The position numbers and the translations under genes were made by a program. From Melitaea cinxia (lineage: Eukaryota; Arthropoda; Insecta; Lepidoptera; Nymphalidae): a stretch of 64,000 nucleotides of DNA. Under the pieces are notes generated by a model. The model saw nothing but the letters and a program-made list of their open reading frames with translations. It was not told the origin of the DNA and did no database searches. This document shows positions 10,326 through 21,219 of the stretch, piece after piece; position 1 is the first letter of the stretch, and each line of letters starts with the position of its first letter. Where the stretch lies: NCBI RefSeq assembly GCF_905220565.1, contig NC_059397.1, positions 17,671,001-17,735,000 on the forward strand. The letters are read 5' to 3'.

Positions 10326-13300
10326 ATGAAATACAAAACGTTACTATGCCTCACTGCAATCTTAACTTACTGCAACATAGATGCCCAAAGTCGTACAAAA
10401 GGAGTATGTTTTATTTAAATTTTTTATTTTTAGCCGGTACGATTTTGATGATGATTTTGAACGTTAATTATTACGTTACAGCTAGAAGAGAAAGTCCAAC
10501 AGCTAGCGGATATAAGCGCCAAGCAATCTATTATAGCTTTAAATTTCAATAAATTTAAGGAATATGTAAAATCTCCGCCAAGGGATTACTCCTTCATAGT
10601 GATGTTTACAGCAATGGCACCTTCCAGGAGGTGCGCTATATGTCAGCATGTGTATGATGAATATCTGGTCGTGGCTAACTCGTTCCGACTTTCGCCATCT
10701 TTCAGTGATAAACTCTTCTTTGGACTGGTCGACTTTGATGAAGGCTCAGATGTCTTTCAAATGGTAATTATAATCGTTACTTTGACGTTTGGTCTTTCAT
10801 GCAGTACAACTTATAATTTACAAAGTTTTAATTGTATATACTAAGCTACAAGATTAAGGCTTAACATACTCTTCATATTTTTTATGCACAATAATTAACA
10901 GAATATGAATTAAGTCTTGGCCAATATTTTAAAATATACTATGTGGTTAAAAATAGATTATTTGCGGCCCATTACAAAGATGAATTAGGATAATATATTA
11001 AATCTACACCGCGTTGGCGCAATGGTTACAGCCATGGATTGTACCTGTTGCGCTGGCGGTTGCGGGTTCGATCCCCGCACATGACAAACATTTGTATTGG
11101 CCATACAGGTGTTTGCCGTGGTCTGGGTGTTTGTGCAGTCCTTGTGGGTCTTCCCACCGTGCCTCGGAGACCACGTTAAGCCGTCGGTCCCGGTTGTTAT
11201 CATGTACACCTGATAGTGATCGTTGCAGGTTGTAGGGAATATATCCACCAACCCGCATTGGAGCTTCGTGGTGGATTAAAAAAAAAAAAAGACATCAGGA
11301 AAGAGGCCTATGCCCAGTAGTAGGATATTACAGGCTGAAGCGTAATGTGAAGAGCAAATGTGATGATTATTACTATTACTATAAAATTGATGCAGTAGAT
11401 GTACAAGTTTATTGAGAATAAATAGATCTCTAAAAATAAATAGTTTTTAAAATATTGGCATGAACATGTAAATATTATAGATTATCAGTTTAAAAAAGTG
11501 CACAGCGCCACTAAAGAAGTTTTCACTTGAAATAAAATAATGATATCTAAATTTACAGTTGCGTTTGAATACAGCTCCAGTAATCATGCATTTTCCGGCT
11601 AAAGGAAAGCCTAAACCAGCTGATTCTATGGACTTTGAGAGAACTGGTATACACGCTGAGGCTATTATTAAATGGATCCAAGACAGAACTGATATTCAGG
11701 TAAATGAAATGGTCCAGGAGCTTATTGAAATTACTATTGGACAAGTTTTGACAAATATTTTATTTTTATCGATAAGTAATGACATTGTCACACTCGAATA
11801 ATAGAATGAGTGAGGGTAGAAAATAATAGTATTGGCAAAGAAAAATAGGCCTCACACTTTATAGCTATCTGACATGGACATCATTTGTTGAAAAAGCCAG
11901 AAATAAACTTACCTTTCTCAATGATCTTTTACAAGTATCTTGATTAAGATGACTTTCATGAAAAGTGTATTACCTTTTTTATAACACAATAATTACCCCG
12001 TCTAAACCCCATAATGATTATTTGATAGGAATCAGCAGCAAAAGCTATTCACCATCTATTACAAAGAGTACCATTTAATTGCTAACATTGATGAAGGCAA
12101 AATGATTTATATTTGATATTATTAATATGTTCCAGATCCGTGTGTTTCGACCACCAAACTACTCCGGTGTTATCCTAATTGCAATGCTCCTTGTATTAAT
12201 AACCGGATTTTTATACCTTAGGCGTAATAACCTCGATTTCTTGTATAATAAGCAAATGTGGGCAGTCATCGCCATTTTCTTCTGTTTCTCAATGGTATCA
12301 GGACAAATGTGGAACCAGATCCGTGGACCACCATTCTTCCATAGAACTAAGAATGGACCGGTTTATATCAATGGAGGTTCTCATGGACAGTTTGTGCTCG
12401 AGAGTTACATTGTGGCTGCATTAAGTATCCTTTTCATGAGTAAATGTTCTAGAAACGTAACAGAACAAGTAATAAGATGTTAACAAATAAAAAAAAGTTT
12501 TGATCATTTTTGATACATAGTTTGTTAAAAATGTAATGGAAAATAAATCAGCAAAAAATAGAGATTATTATATATTATATTTTAAATAAAAAACTCTACA
12601 ATAGTTTTTAGCTTTCTGTTAATTTTAATTTTTTTTTACAAAATAATTTCCTGAAAACAACCTCAGATGGAGCAGTTGTCGTTGGAATGATATTCATGAT
12701 AGAGGCAGCGGGTGGAGTGAAAGGAACAGATATACATCGAGCGCAAGAGGGAAAGAGACGGCGATTCCAATTCGTTGTCGGATTGGTGCTAGTGTGCGTG
12801 TTCTTTTCGCTTCTCCTATCTATATTTAGATCTAAAACTCAAGGCTATCCATATAGGTAAGTTTAGACGAAACGATTGTATGGATTATTTGCTTATAAGT
12901 ATTACTATCAGTACCTGGGTGACCGAGCTTAGCTCGTATTTTTTAGTAAATCTAGTTTTTTGGAAATCATATACATATTTATAAAATATGAATAAATTTT
13001 TTTTTTACCGACAATAATAAAAAATATAAATAAATATAAAAAATCAAAAATAAAAAAATTATTATAAAATAATAACGATAAAATATGAATAATATTTTTA
13101 GATTTTAAAGACGTAATAATAAAAAATAAGAACTGGCTATTTACATAAAAAATAACGAGTGCGAAACGAGTTAGAAAAAAAAAAGAAAAAAATAATCGTT
13201 CTGGAAATTTGAACCATGTTGTTTGGAATTGTCTTTTCGGTCGATCGCGAGCGGCCGATTTCCCATCTGAGCTACTACAACTTTATTTACAAGTGCGAAA

Positions 13301-14292
13301 TTTACCTTCGTATTATAACGATATTGTAGCCATTTTTTCATTGTCTAAAAACTGGAATAAAACGACATTTTCTAAAAATTAATTCTAACTAGATTTATTT
13401 ATCTCCCCCGAAATCCCCTGCATACTAAATTTCATGAAAATCGTTGGAGCCGTTTCCGAGATTCCGATTCTATATATACCTATACAAGAATTGCTCGTTT
13501 AATAGTATTAGATTAGATTATTTTTATATATATAATTAGGATTATTGCATAACATAGTTAATAACTTTAATCCAATAGTCTACTTATAAATATTTCATCT
13601 GCTCTGTGAACATCTTGTATAGATATAGAGTAGGCTTTAGGATACGATAAAAATATCGTAGACGACATCATATATAATGGCATCATATATCAGGCTTAAG
13701 ATGGTTAATAAAATATGAAATTTTGTGTGCATATCGGGTAGGTCAGAGAATCGGCTAACATCTATTTGTCATTCCTCTAAGTTATAAGGGGGAGGGGGGG
13801 ATTGAGAAGGTTTATAAAATATATGGCAAAACGTTTGCGGGGTCAGCTAGTAATTAATTAAAAAACATTTTGTTTCAAACTGTAAAGATAGTAGTTGTAA
13901 AGATAATAGAGGTAGCAATTTATAAAATATATACTATTATTATAAAGCTGATGAATTTGTTTGTTTGTAAACGCCCTAATCTCAGGATTCTCACGTTTCG
14001 AATTGAAAAATTCTTTTTTATTTTTTGGACAGTTCATTTACCAAAAACGGCTGTATAATATTTTATTACGTTTTTCCTTAAATTAACGCGAGCGAAACCG
14101 CGGGACACAGCTAGTATATATATATATATTAAACACACTGTCGGCTGTTACCTAAATCATATATCCATTTCAGATATCAACTTTAGAAATAATCGACGGT
14201 GTGTGTAGTTTAAAATATATAATTATCCTACTTTATGTATAAGTTGGAGTATAATGAGTGGTTATGTTTGTTTCAGCTTCCTGTTCAAATAG
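10326..14292 (+). CDS. Ost3: Oligosaccharyltransferase subunit OST3/OST6 (TUSC3/MAGT1-type), six exons
   Basis: Exons are 10326-10403, 10482-10763, 11559-11699, 12136-12424, 12667-12856 and 14277-14292, all GT..AG, giving 331 residues. The product is the thioredoxin-like subunit of the STT3B-type oligosaccharyltransferase. It forms mixed disulfides with nascent chains so that slow sites become N-glycosylated in the ER. Seen: a signal peptide (MKYKTLLCLTAILTYC), a luminal thioredoxin fold with CAIC at residues 77-80, FDEGSDVFQM ending near 120, VIMHFPAKGKPK, then four membrane helices after residue 170. Conserved segments include RVFRPPNYSG and SGQMWNQIRGPP. It ends HGYPY-like with SFLFK. The ATG at 10326 is chosen because it gives the signal peptide. 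AATAAA is at 14402-14407. A SINE lies in intron 2 and Helitron-like debris in intron 5. Confidence 0.93.
11006..11345 (+). mobile_element. tRNA-derived SINE in OST3 intron 2
   Basis: An A box (TGGCGCAATGG, about 11015) and a perfect B box (GGTTCGATCCC, 11065-11075) form the tRNA-like head. The body carries 'gtccttgtgggtcttcccac' and 'cgtgcctcggagaccacg', followed by an A-rich stretch and a tail. Related copies are at 44310-44640 (plus), 50632-50930 (minus) and, degraded, 30847-31195 and 33315-33490. Confidence 0.8.
12910..14115. mobile_element. Helitron-like debris in OST3 intron 5
   Basis: Several Helitron-type 3' ends lie in this intron: TTTGCGGGGTCAGCTAG near 13837-13851 and CGCGGGACACAGCTAG near 14098-14112. 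So does 'aaatttcatgaaaatcgttggagccgtt' type sequence near 13430. Boundaries between successive insertions cannot be set by eye. This explains why the intron is 1.4 kb. Confidence 0.5.
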
Positions 14293-15490
14293 ACATACAT
14301 ATTAAAAGTTCAAAACACAAATGTCGTGCAATTGAGTGTTTGATGATGATTTTTTAACTAAGAAAACTACTATTTACTGTGTCTATTTCATGAGTATTGT
14401 AAATAAATGTTACAATAATTTATTTGTTTTATTCAATTTTTTTTCAGCTATCAAATATAATAGTTGTCAAGTTAAAAAAAAAATACTGTCAAAGCCACCA
14501 AGGGAGCTTCATACCCCGGGGGCTACTCACAAAGGGTCCGCAAAACAAAACATTGCTAAACATATTGTATGATTTTCGAAGGGGGAGAGTGCTAAAAAAA
14601 GGTATTTTGCTTCAGGCGCGAGTGAAGCGCGCTGCGCCACTGTTTATAAATTAAAGGAAAACTATATTTTGCCATTTATAGACAAGTGTCTTGATGTTTT
14701 TTCTCTTAATATCGTAAAAATTTGTTAAATCAAATGATAAATAAATTAAAAGGCTGTCAAAGAAAAACGTTAGACCTCACATTTTATAGTCATTCGACAC
14801 AGACAATATATAGGTACCCATCGATAAATATTAAAATCAACTTTACCTCTCTCACTTGGACGATTACAAAATATAATAAGATATGATGTAGAAATTAATA
14901 GGACTGGCAAAGAACAGCATTTGGGCCTCACTGTTATGTGATAGTTACCTGATATGGACACTAAATATTGATTAAATTAAAAAAAAAAAAAAAAAACAAG
15001 ATTCAATTTTAGCTCACTTCTGATTTGCCTTGTAGTAAGAAAATAAGTAGGTACCATTTGTTATCACAATTGGTTTTAAGCCTCTAAAACAACGATTACT
15101 TAAGTGTAGTAATAATAATGTATTCAGCATTAATGTACTTTTTATTTTGATTAAACGTGAACCTTTTATTACGAAATTTAATTATTTGAACAAGATCATT
15201 TAACGATTACACACCTGTATAATGGTAAAATAATCTTTATTTATTAGAAGTACCTATATAGTGTTCTCAAGGTACATTTTTTATTTGTGTTGCTATATGA
15301 GCACTATGCAAAAATACCATTTTTATAGATCAATGAAAAATACATTGCCTTTCGCTTGCGGCTTATTCGCCCTTGTGGGCGCGACTTCGGTTGTTCCATA
15401 TTCCATGTATGGTGTAAAAAAATTTAAAATCCGTGTAATAATTTTTGACTATCAATTTCAAAGAAACGAAAATAACAAACCTTTCCTATA
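14293..15490. other. OST3 3' UTR and spacer between the two OST3 copies
   Basis: The AATAAA at 14402-14407 ends the likely 3' UTR. Homology with the second copy continues to about 14440. From 14460 to 14660 there is a GC-richer block with a hyphenated CAGGCGCG/CGCGCTGCG palindrome. The rest is AT-rich. No gene is supported. Confidence 0.4.
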
Positions 15491-15813
15491 TCTATACAAA
15501 TAAATAAAATTGGAGTGTCTGTTGGTAATATTAAAATAGCCGCTTTTTACTAATTGCATTTTTACAATTGATGTATACACGGTACACATACCAAAATAAA
15601 AATTTTACAATTTTTGTCTGTCTGTCTATTTGTTCCGGCCAATCTCTGAAACGGCTGGACCGATTTTGACGAAACTTTCACTGGCAGATAGCTCATGTAA
15701 TAAGGAGTAGCTTAGGCTACTTTTATTTTAGAAATTTATTTATTTGGCAACTCTACGAACTGAACAATGTTTTTTTTTTAATTCCACGCGGACGAAGTCG
15801 CGGGCACAGCTAG
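15491..15813 (+). mobile_element. Helitron-like non-autonomous element between the OST3 copies
   Basis: It begins TCTATACAAATAAATAAAAT and ends CGCGGACGAAGTCGCGGGCACAGCTAG, where the last 20 bases hold a short hairpin and the CTAG terminus. It lies 40 bases upstream of the first duplicated exon of the OST3 pseudogene. Confidence 0.65.
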
Positions 15814-16257
15814 TATAATATAAAAGTATAGTAAGAAATTAATTGTGCTACAGATCCGTCTGTTTCGACCACCCAACTACTCTTGTGTCGTCGCTTTTGC
15901 AATGCAAATGTGGGCAGTCATCGCCATTTGTTTCTGTTTTGCAATGGTCTCAGGACACATGTGGAACCAGATGATTGAACCACAATTCTGCCATATGACT
16001 GATAATGGACCGGTTTATATTAATGGGAATTTTGATGAACAATTTATAGTCGAGAGTTATATTGTGGCTATATTAAGTATCCTTTTCATAAGTAAATATA
16101 TTAGAAATGTTATAGGTAAAATAATAAACTATCACCAAGTAGGTACATTAAAAAAATGTATACATATTCGACTTATTATTTAGCAAAATGAAGTTTTAAT
16201 CTTAAGTTATAATTTTAAAATTTTACAAAAAAGCTTTAGGCGGAATCGTTGCGATTA

Positions 16258-19200
16258 AGGTAAACACCCCAATTATGGACAGTTTAAGAAAAAAATTGTG
16301 GTATTTGTGAAATTTCATCAATATTGTGAAAGTTTCATTACTGAACATACTTAAAGTGTAAAGTCCTGTCCTTATTCTATATTTCTACTATGTTACGAGT
16401 GAGATACTGCAAAGCTGGTTTAAATTTATTTAACAAATAAAAATACTAGTTTTTTAACCAGTTATGGACAGCAAAAAAACCATTTATGGACATCCAGTAA
16501 TGAACATTACCTAGTTATGGACATCCAGTAATGAACATAAACCTAGTAATGGACATTCAGTAATGAACATGACAAAGAATCTATGACGAATGTCAAGCTG
16601 TTGATGATTTTAATAATTTAAATGAAAAATAAAATGCAATAGAATAATATATAATATATCTTTTATTTTTTACAAACTTTTTCTAAATTGACAATGTTCT
16701 TTAAATTAACAATTATTAATTAACTTATTTAAATTGTATTTATACTCCGTTTTAAACTATTATTAATAATTAAGAACATAAACTTAATCAGCCTTTCATA
16801 TATTCATTATTAATTTACGTATATTTTTTCTTAAAATATGATATAATTAAGCAACAACATTCATATCAGATGAACATCAGAACAGAAATATCAGAGTTAA
16901 CAATAGAAAGTTTTTTATCTTGATTGATCATAAAACTCGCCTTTGTTAATAAAAATCACAAATATCTTAAAAAATTAAGTAACAATTCAAAAAGTAAAAC
17001 TTGAGTATTTTTGCATCTCTTTTACACTGTAAAATCCTCTTTTGTTAATTAATATTGGAGGACGAATGTACTCTATGATGTCTTTTCTTTGGTACCACAT
17101 TTTATCTGGTTTCTCTGGCCATTTATAGGTGTTTCCTGTTGAAAATGTCATCGTGCTTACTTCAAACTCGTCTTTACTAATATTTTCAATGACTCCAGGA
17201 AAATGTTGCTCCTCATATAAAACTATAACGTAACTTCCCTTTGACAGTTTCTGTTGAGAAGGAACTAACGTACTCAACGGTATATCATCTGATTCCGATT
17301 CTCTAGACAAGATACTTTCATCACTTATGGCGTAATTTTTTTCAGTTTCAGTTTCAGAAGACTCGGATCTATTTTTTTTCTTTGGCACTTTTTTCTTCTT
17401 ATTAAGTTTCTCAAGCCTTTTTTCTTCTCTTTTTTTAGCGCGCAATTCCTTCTCTTCTATTTGTTTCCTTTTCTGTTCTTCTTTTTTAGCATTGTAGGCC
17501 TTCCATGCAGGGCTTGTTACTGTGAATGGTATTTTTTCTTTTACTTTACATTTCTTATTTTTTGTTGTTTCACCAGTTTCAGGCCAAAATAAGTTTCGTT
17601 TAAAAGGAGATGGAATAACATAGTTTGAAGTGCCAGTAGTGACTGTTTTAATAGGTGTTTTGTGACTTTTTGGTAAAGAATTATCAATCCCTCTCATAGC
17701 TTCTTGGCCTTCATTTTCCATATTCGAAGAATGTAAATCTGAAGTTTTTATGGTAGTGAAAGTAGTATGTGAAGAAGTGCTGGGTTCGAAATCATTTGTA
17801 TTACAAGATAAAACAGGAATGGTTTGGATTTCTTTTGGAGAATCATTGGCATTTGGATTATTCGTAGCTGATAAGGGATTTGAAAACTCTTCATTTACTA
17901 CGTCAGTTTGCTTACTATTGGCCCAAATCAAATATAGAGATATATCTTCAGTAGGCAAAAGTTTTTCCAGATCAGGGCGACTTTTGTAATAAAGATCTTT
18001 GAATAACTTTAGCTTGTCTTTAGACAAAGTCGTTTCAATTTTGTTCTCTAATGTTTTCAAAAATTCGTTTTGGTACGTAGTGTCTTGAATCTTTTTTCGG
18101 TTTTGACTCTTAATTTTGGTCATATCAACGTACTCTGGACCAAATGGGTACAGTCCCCCAGCGCGAAACCCATTTTTCACTGTTTCGGGAGAAATTTTCT
18201 CTACGGCTGTCTTCAAGAGTGGAGCAAAATGTTGTTTTTTAAGGACTTGTCCCAAATGTTGCATTTTCCAATTCTTTACTGCTTCTCGCCATAACGACTT
18301 TAAAGGCTTAAATACAGCCAAGTCCATTGGTTGTAAGATATGCGTAGAATTTGGGTTAAGTGCTATGATTTCTATACCATTGTCAGAGCAGAAATTAGAC
18401 AGGTGTAAAGTTAAATGTGACTTGTGTCCATCCAAAAAAAATATAATTGGCTTTTCAATATTTTTGTTAATCAGCCAAGGATGAAAAACGTTTGTCATAT
18501 ATTCGTAGAATGTAGCTGAGCACATCCATCCACTTTCTGAGCGACCAATAGCCCAGTCATCCGGGAAATTTTCTGAAACTATTGAGGGTATTCTTGTATA
18601 GTTGAATACAACCAGAGTAGGTGCCAACTCTCCAGCAGCATTTCCTGTGACTAGAACGGTCAAATTTTCTTTATCGTCACCTGAAGAAGCATACACATTT
18701 TTATCTCCTTTTCTAGCAAGAACATGTCCTGGTTTTGGATTAAAAAAAAACGCACTTTCATCTGTGTTAAAAACCCTTTCAGGATGTTTTACTATCTCAA
18801 TCAGACCTCTGTCTTTTAGATCACTTTCAACTTCCGAAAACCATTTCTCAATGTCTTCTTGGGTAACATTATCTCTTGCTGTGCATAAATTTTGAGCTAC
18901 ACGTTCAGCAATCGTAGGATGTCGTTTCAGAAATGATGTATACCATTTTTTGCCAGGTCTGTTATCTTTAAAAGGGGTTTCTTGGTTTTTGTCGACTATT
19001 ATACGTTGGACACTGTCCATTAAATCTTCTTTTGTTACAGGGATATGTTTATCTAACATTTCTTTGATCCATATTTCTAAAATATTTTCTTCTTCCTTAC
19101 TTAAAATGGTGCTGGGTCCCATTGAGCACTCAATCGGACTTTTACCAGTAATTTTGTTGTGCAAGGTTATTCTAGGTACATTGAACTTTTTGGCTGCTTC

Positions 19201-19917
19201 GGATATTTTTAACCCTTTTTTTACTGCTTCGATAGCCCAATTCATTTGTTGAGGCGTATAATTTTTCTTAGGAGCCATTTCTAAAACAAAGAAACAGTAT
19301 AATTTTATATCAATGTCCATAACTGGTTTCTATAATATATCCAATAATGGACACATACGTCCACTATTGGTAAACATCAGCATTTTTTAAATTTTCAACT
19401 AACTTATAATAAAGAATAATAATTACAGTAAAATTAGTTAGAAGTCTGAATACAAAAAAGTAAAATTAAGTTTCGACATTTGTCCATTATTGGAACTATT
19501 CAATTACAGCGCACCAGTTATAAACATTAATAAAATATCGACAAACATAACATCTCTGAAGTAACAACAATGTGCGTTTTTGTCTTAATGTCATGGTTAA
19601 CCCGACAAACAAAACACATTCTGAATAAAATAAAGCCATACCAGTTTACAGATGAAACTTTCTACTTACCGCACTAACAATTTCCTTAAGAAAAGCCGCT
19701 AATATCAATTTACAATCACATGGACACTTTATACTCACGCTATCTTGTCTATCTAACAGATCGAATTGAATAAAACGTTAAACTTTGACAGCTCGATGTC
19801 TGTAGTCTATGTCACAGTATTGCTAGTATAAAAAAACTGGTTCGTGTCCTTATTCTGGATGATATTTTTATTTTTTGTCCATTATTGGACCCTTGTCCAT
19901 TACCGGTGTGTTTACCT
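16258..19917 (-). mobile_element. pogo-like DNA transposon, 3.66 kb, apparently intact
   Basis: Both ends read AGGTAAACAC inwards (16258 onward and the reverse complement ending at 19917), and each is flanked by TA (16256-16257 and 19918-19919), the Tc1/mariner/pogo target duplication. Subterminal repeats are dense. Variants of TTATGGACAT and AATGAACAT lie between 16270 and 16570; GTCCATTATTGG variants lie near 19340, 19485, 19877 and 19893. These are probable transposase-binding sites. The element carries one long transposase gene. It sits inside the intron of the OST3 duplicate. Confidence 0.85.
16987..19278 (-). CDS. pogo/Tigger-type DDE transposase, full-length frame
   Basis: The uninterrupted frame is 763 residues from the ATG at 19278. 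A longer in-frame start at 19320 adds 14 residues, but the sequence just before 19278 (TTTCTTTGTTTTAG on the minus strand) looks like a splice acceptor, so the inner ATG is preferred. Domains: a psq-type helix-turn-helix (YTPQQMNWAIEAVKKG, LKISEAAKKFNVP; residues about 6-45), a CENP-B-like second DNA-binding region (KWYTSFLKRHP, near 111), then the DDE_1 core with D173 (NTDESAF), D283 (FLDGHKSH) and D319 (LQPMDLAVF), a DD35D spacing. The C-terminal third has a basic coiled stretch (EEQKRKQIEEKELRAKKREE) and a small module with FPGVI and KWPEKPDKMWY. It would cut and paste the flanking element in the nucleus. The intact frame implies recent activity. Confidence 0.9.
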   Translation of the reverse strand: MAPKKNYTPQQMNWAIEAVKKGLKISEAAKKFNVPRITLHNKITGKSPIECSMGPSTILSKEEENILEIWIKEMLDKHIPVTKEDLMDSVQRIIVDKNQETPFKDNRPGKKWYTSFLKRHPTIAERVAQNLCTARDNVTQEDIEKWFSEVESDLKDRGLIEIVKHPERVFNTDESAFFFNPKPGHVLARKGDKNVYASSGDDKENLTVLVTGNAAGELAPTLVVFNYTRIPSIVSENFPDDWAIGRSESGWMCSATFYEYMTNVFHPWLINKNIEKPIIFFLDGHKSHLTLHLSNFCSDNGIEIIALNPNSTHILQPMDLAVFKPLKSLWREAVKNWKMQHLGQVLKKQHFAPLLKTAVEKISPETVKNGFRAGGLYPFGPEYVDMTKIKSQNRKKIQDTTYQNEFLKTLENKIETTLSKDKLKLFKDLYYKSRPDLEKLLPTEDISLYLIWANSKQTDVVNEEFSNPLSATNNPNANDSPKEIQTIPVLSCNTNDFEPSTSSHTTFTTIKTSDLHSSNMENEGQEAMRGIDNSLPKSHKTPIKTVTTGTSNYVIPSPFKRNLFWPETGETTKNKKCKVKEKIPFTVTSPAWKAYNAKKEEQKRKQIEEKELRAKKREEKRLEKLNKKKKVPKKKNRSESSETETEKNYAISDESILSRESESDDIPLSTLVPSQQKLSKGSYVIVLYEEQHFPGVIENISKDEFEVSTMTFSTGNTYKWPEKPDKMWYQRKDIIEYIRPPILINKRGFYSVKEMQKYSSFTF

Positions 19918-20914
19918 TATGATTTACGTTTTACTTTCAAAGCCTAATTAGTTTTTCATATTCTAAAACTCCACATTTGATACACTAGTGTGTAAAATAT
20001 ACCTACCGTAGAACAAAAAAAAAAAAAACTAGTTTCAAAGTAATTTCCTAAAAAATCTCTGACGGAGCAGTAGTCGTTGGAATGATATTGATGATAGAGG
20101 CAGCGGGCGGAGTAAAAGTGACAGACATACATCGAGCCCAAGAGGGAAAGAGACGGCGATTCCAATCTGCTGTCGGATTGGTGCTAGTGTGCGTGTTCTT
20201 CTCACTCCTACTGTCTGTGTTCAGAGCTAAGACTCACGGCTATCCGTATAGGTAAGGAAAACCGCTGTGTACAGTTAGTTCAATATAAAACAAAGATTCA
20301 AAATCACAAAACTGCATTTTGATCAAATGAAAGGAAAGCTAGCAGAAACCGTACATAAAATGATATGACATCAGAACCTAGTATAACATTTTAAAGGATT
20401 ATGAACATTGGAAACTGAATTTCTACTTAAAAATTACATAATTTTATATGACTATGACTACTTACTACACGCCTAGCGATAGCGTTTATATTTTTATGGA
20501 ATCACTACTATTTTATTTAATATAGAGCAACACTTGCTCTTTGTTAACTGCTATATAATTGAGTTGTACTACATAGGATTATTGTTGTGGAAGTTTTTGC
20601 AACACCCAGTTGGTTTTTGTGCCGTGGGTTCAATTCCTATATTTGAGTCTAGTTTCAAAACTTAATTATTAGATATATACATTTATTTAAAAACGTGTTA
20701 AAATTTTAAAATATATAATTAACTTTATCAATCTTTATGTATTTTACATAATTATGTAAGTATTAAATAATAAGTTCACTAATGAGTGGTTATGTTTGTT
20801 TCAGCTTCCTGTTCAAATAGACAATATTGAAAGTTCAAAACACAAATGTCGTGCAATTGAGTGTGTGACGATGATTTTTTTATTAAGCAAATAAAACTAC
20901 TGTTTATTGTCTGA

Positions 20915-21076
20915 ACGCAAAATCTGATTATGTAACAATAAACTAATTTTTGGGGAAGACACTGTGGTCTGTACCACGGCTTTTTAAAGCTCTAGCACGG
21001 GTCGCAGGGCTTCTTGATAATGTAAACTACATAATTTGAGCAAAATAAAAACTATTTATTATTATTATTATTATTA
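20915..21076 (+). mobile_element. Short retroposon with (ATT)n tail inserted in the 3' UTR of the OST3 duplicate
   Basis: Homology with the parent 3' UTR is interrupted here and resumes at 'tgtctgtaacatgagtattg' (about 21077). The inserted piece ends 'gcaaaataaaaactattt' followed by an ATT repeat, as in a LINE or SINE 3' end. The left boundary is approximate. Confidence 0.5.
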
Positions 21077-21219
21077 TGTGTCTGTAACATGAGTATTGTA
21101 AATAAATATTACAATAATTAATTTATTTTATTAAATACATTTTTTTTCAGCCTTCTAGAAATAAATGCTACATTAAAATAAATAAATAAATAATCTTATT
21201 TACATAATATTTGTAATAG

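Larger units (their letters stand above)
15854..20820 (+). pseudogene. Partial tandem duplicate of OST3 (exons 4-6), decaying
   Basis: Three segments match OST3 exons 4, 5 and 6 in order: 15854-16076, about 20066-20251, and 20805-20820. Exon 4' keeps frame and both splice sites but lacks 22 codons (66 bp) that in the parent encode the first C-terminal membrane helix. It has also changed RGPP to IEPQ. Exon 5' is well conserved in protein (AAGGVK, EGKRRRFQ kept), yet the acceptor AG of the parent (12665-12666) reads TG here. Exon 6' keeps its acceptor, stop codon and 3' UTR, with AATAAA at 20890-20895. No copy of exons 1-3 is present, and a pogo-like transposon splits intron 4'. It cannot make the parent protein. 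A truncated transcript is possible. Confidence 0.85.

Noticed and set aside
14460..14660. GC-rich block after OST3 as a seventh exon
   Set aside because: The OST3 protein is complete at 14292 and the block has no matching frame or donor; it also lies past the AATAAA.
17750..19252. Plus-strand frames of 74-122 codons across the pogo transposase
   Set aside because: Antisense shadows of the long transposase frame; no domain pattern.
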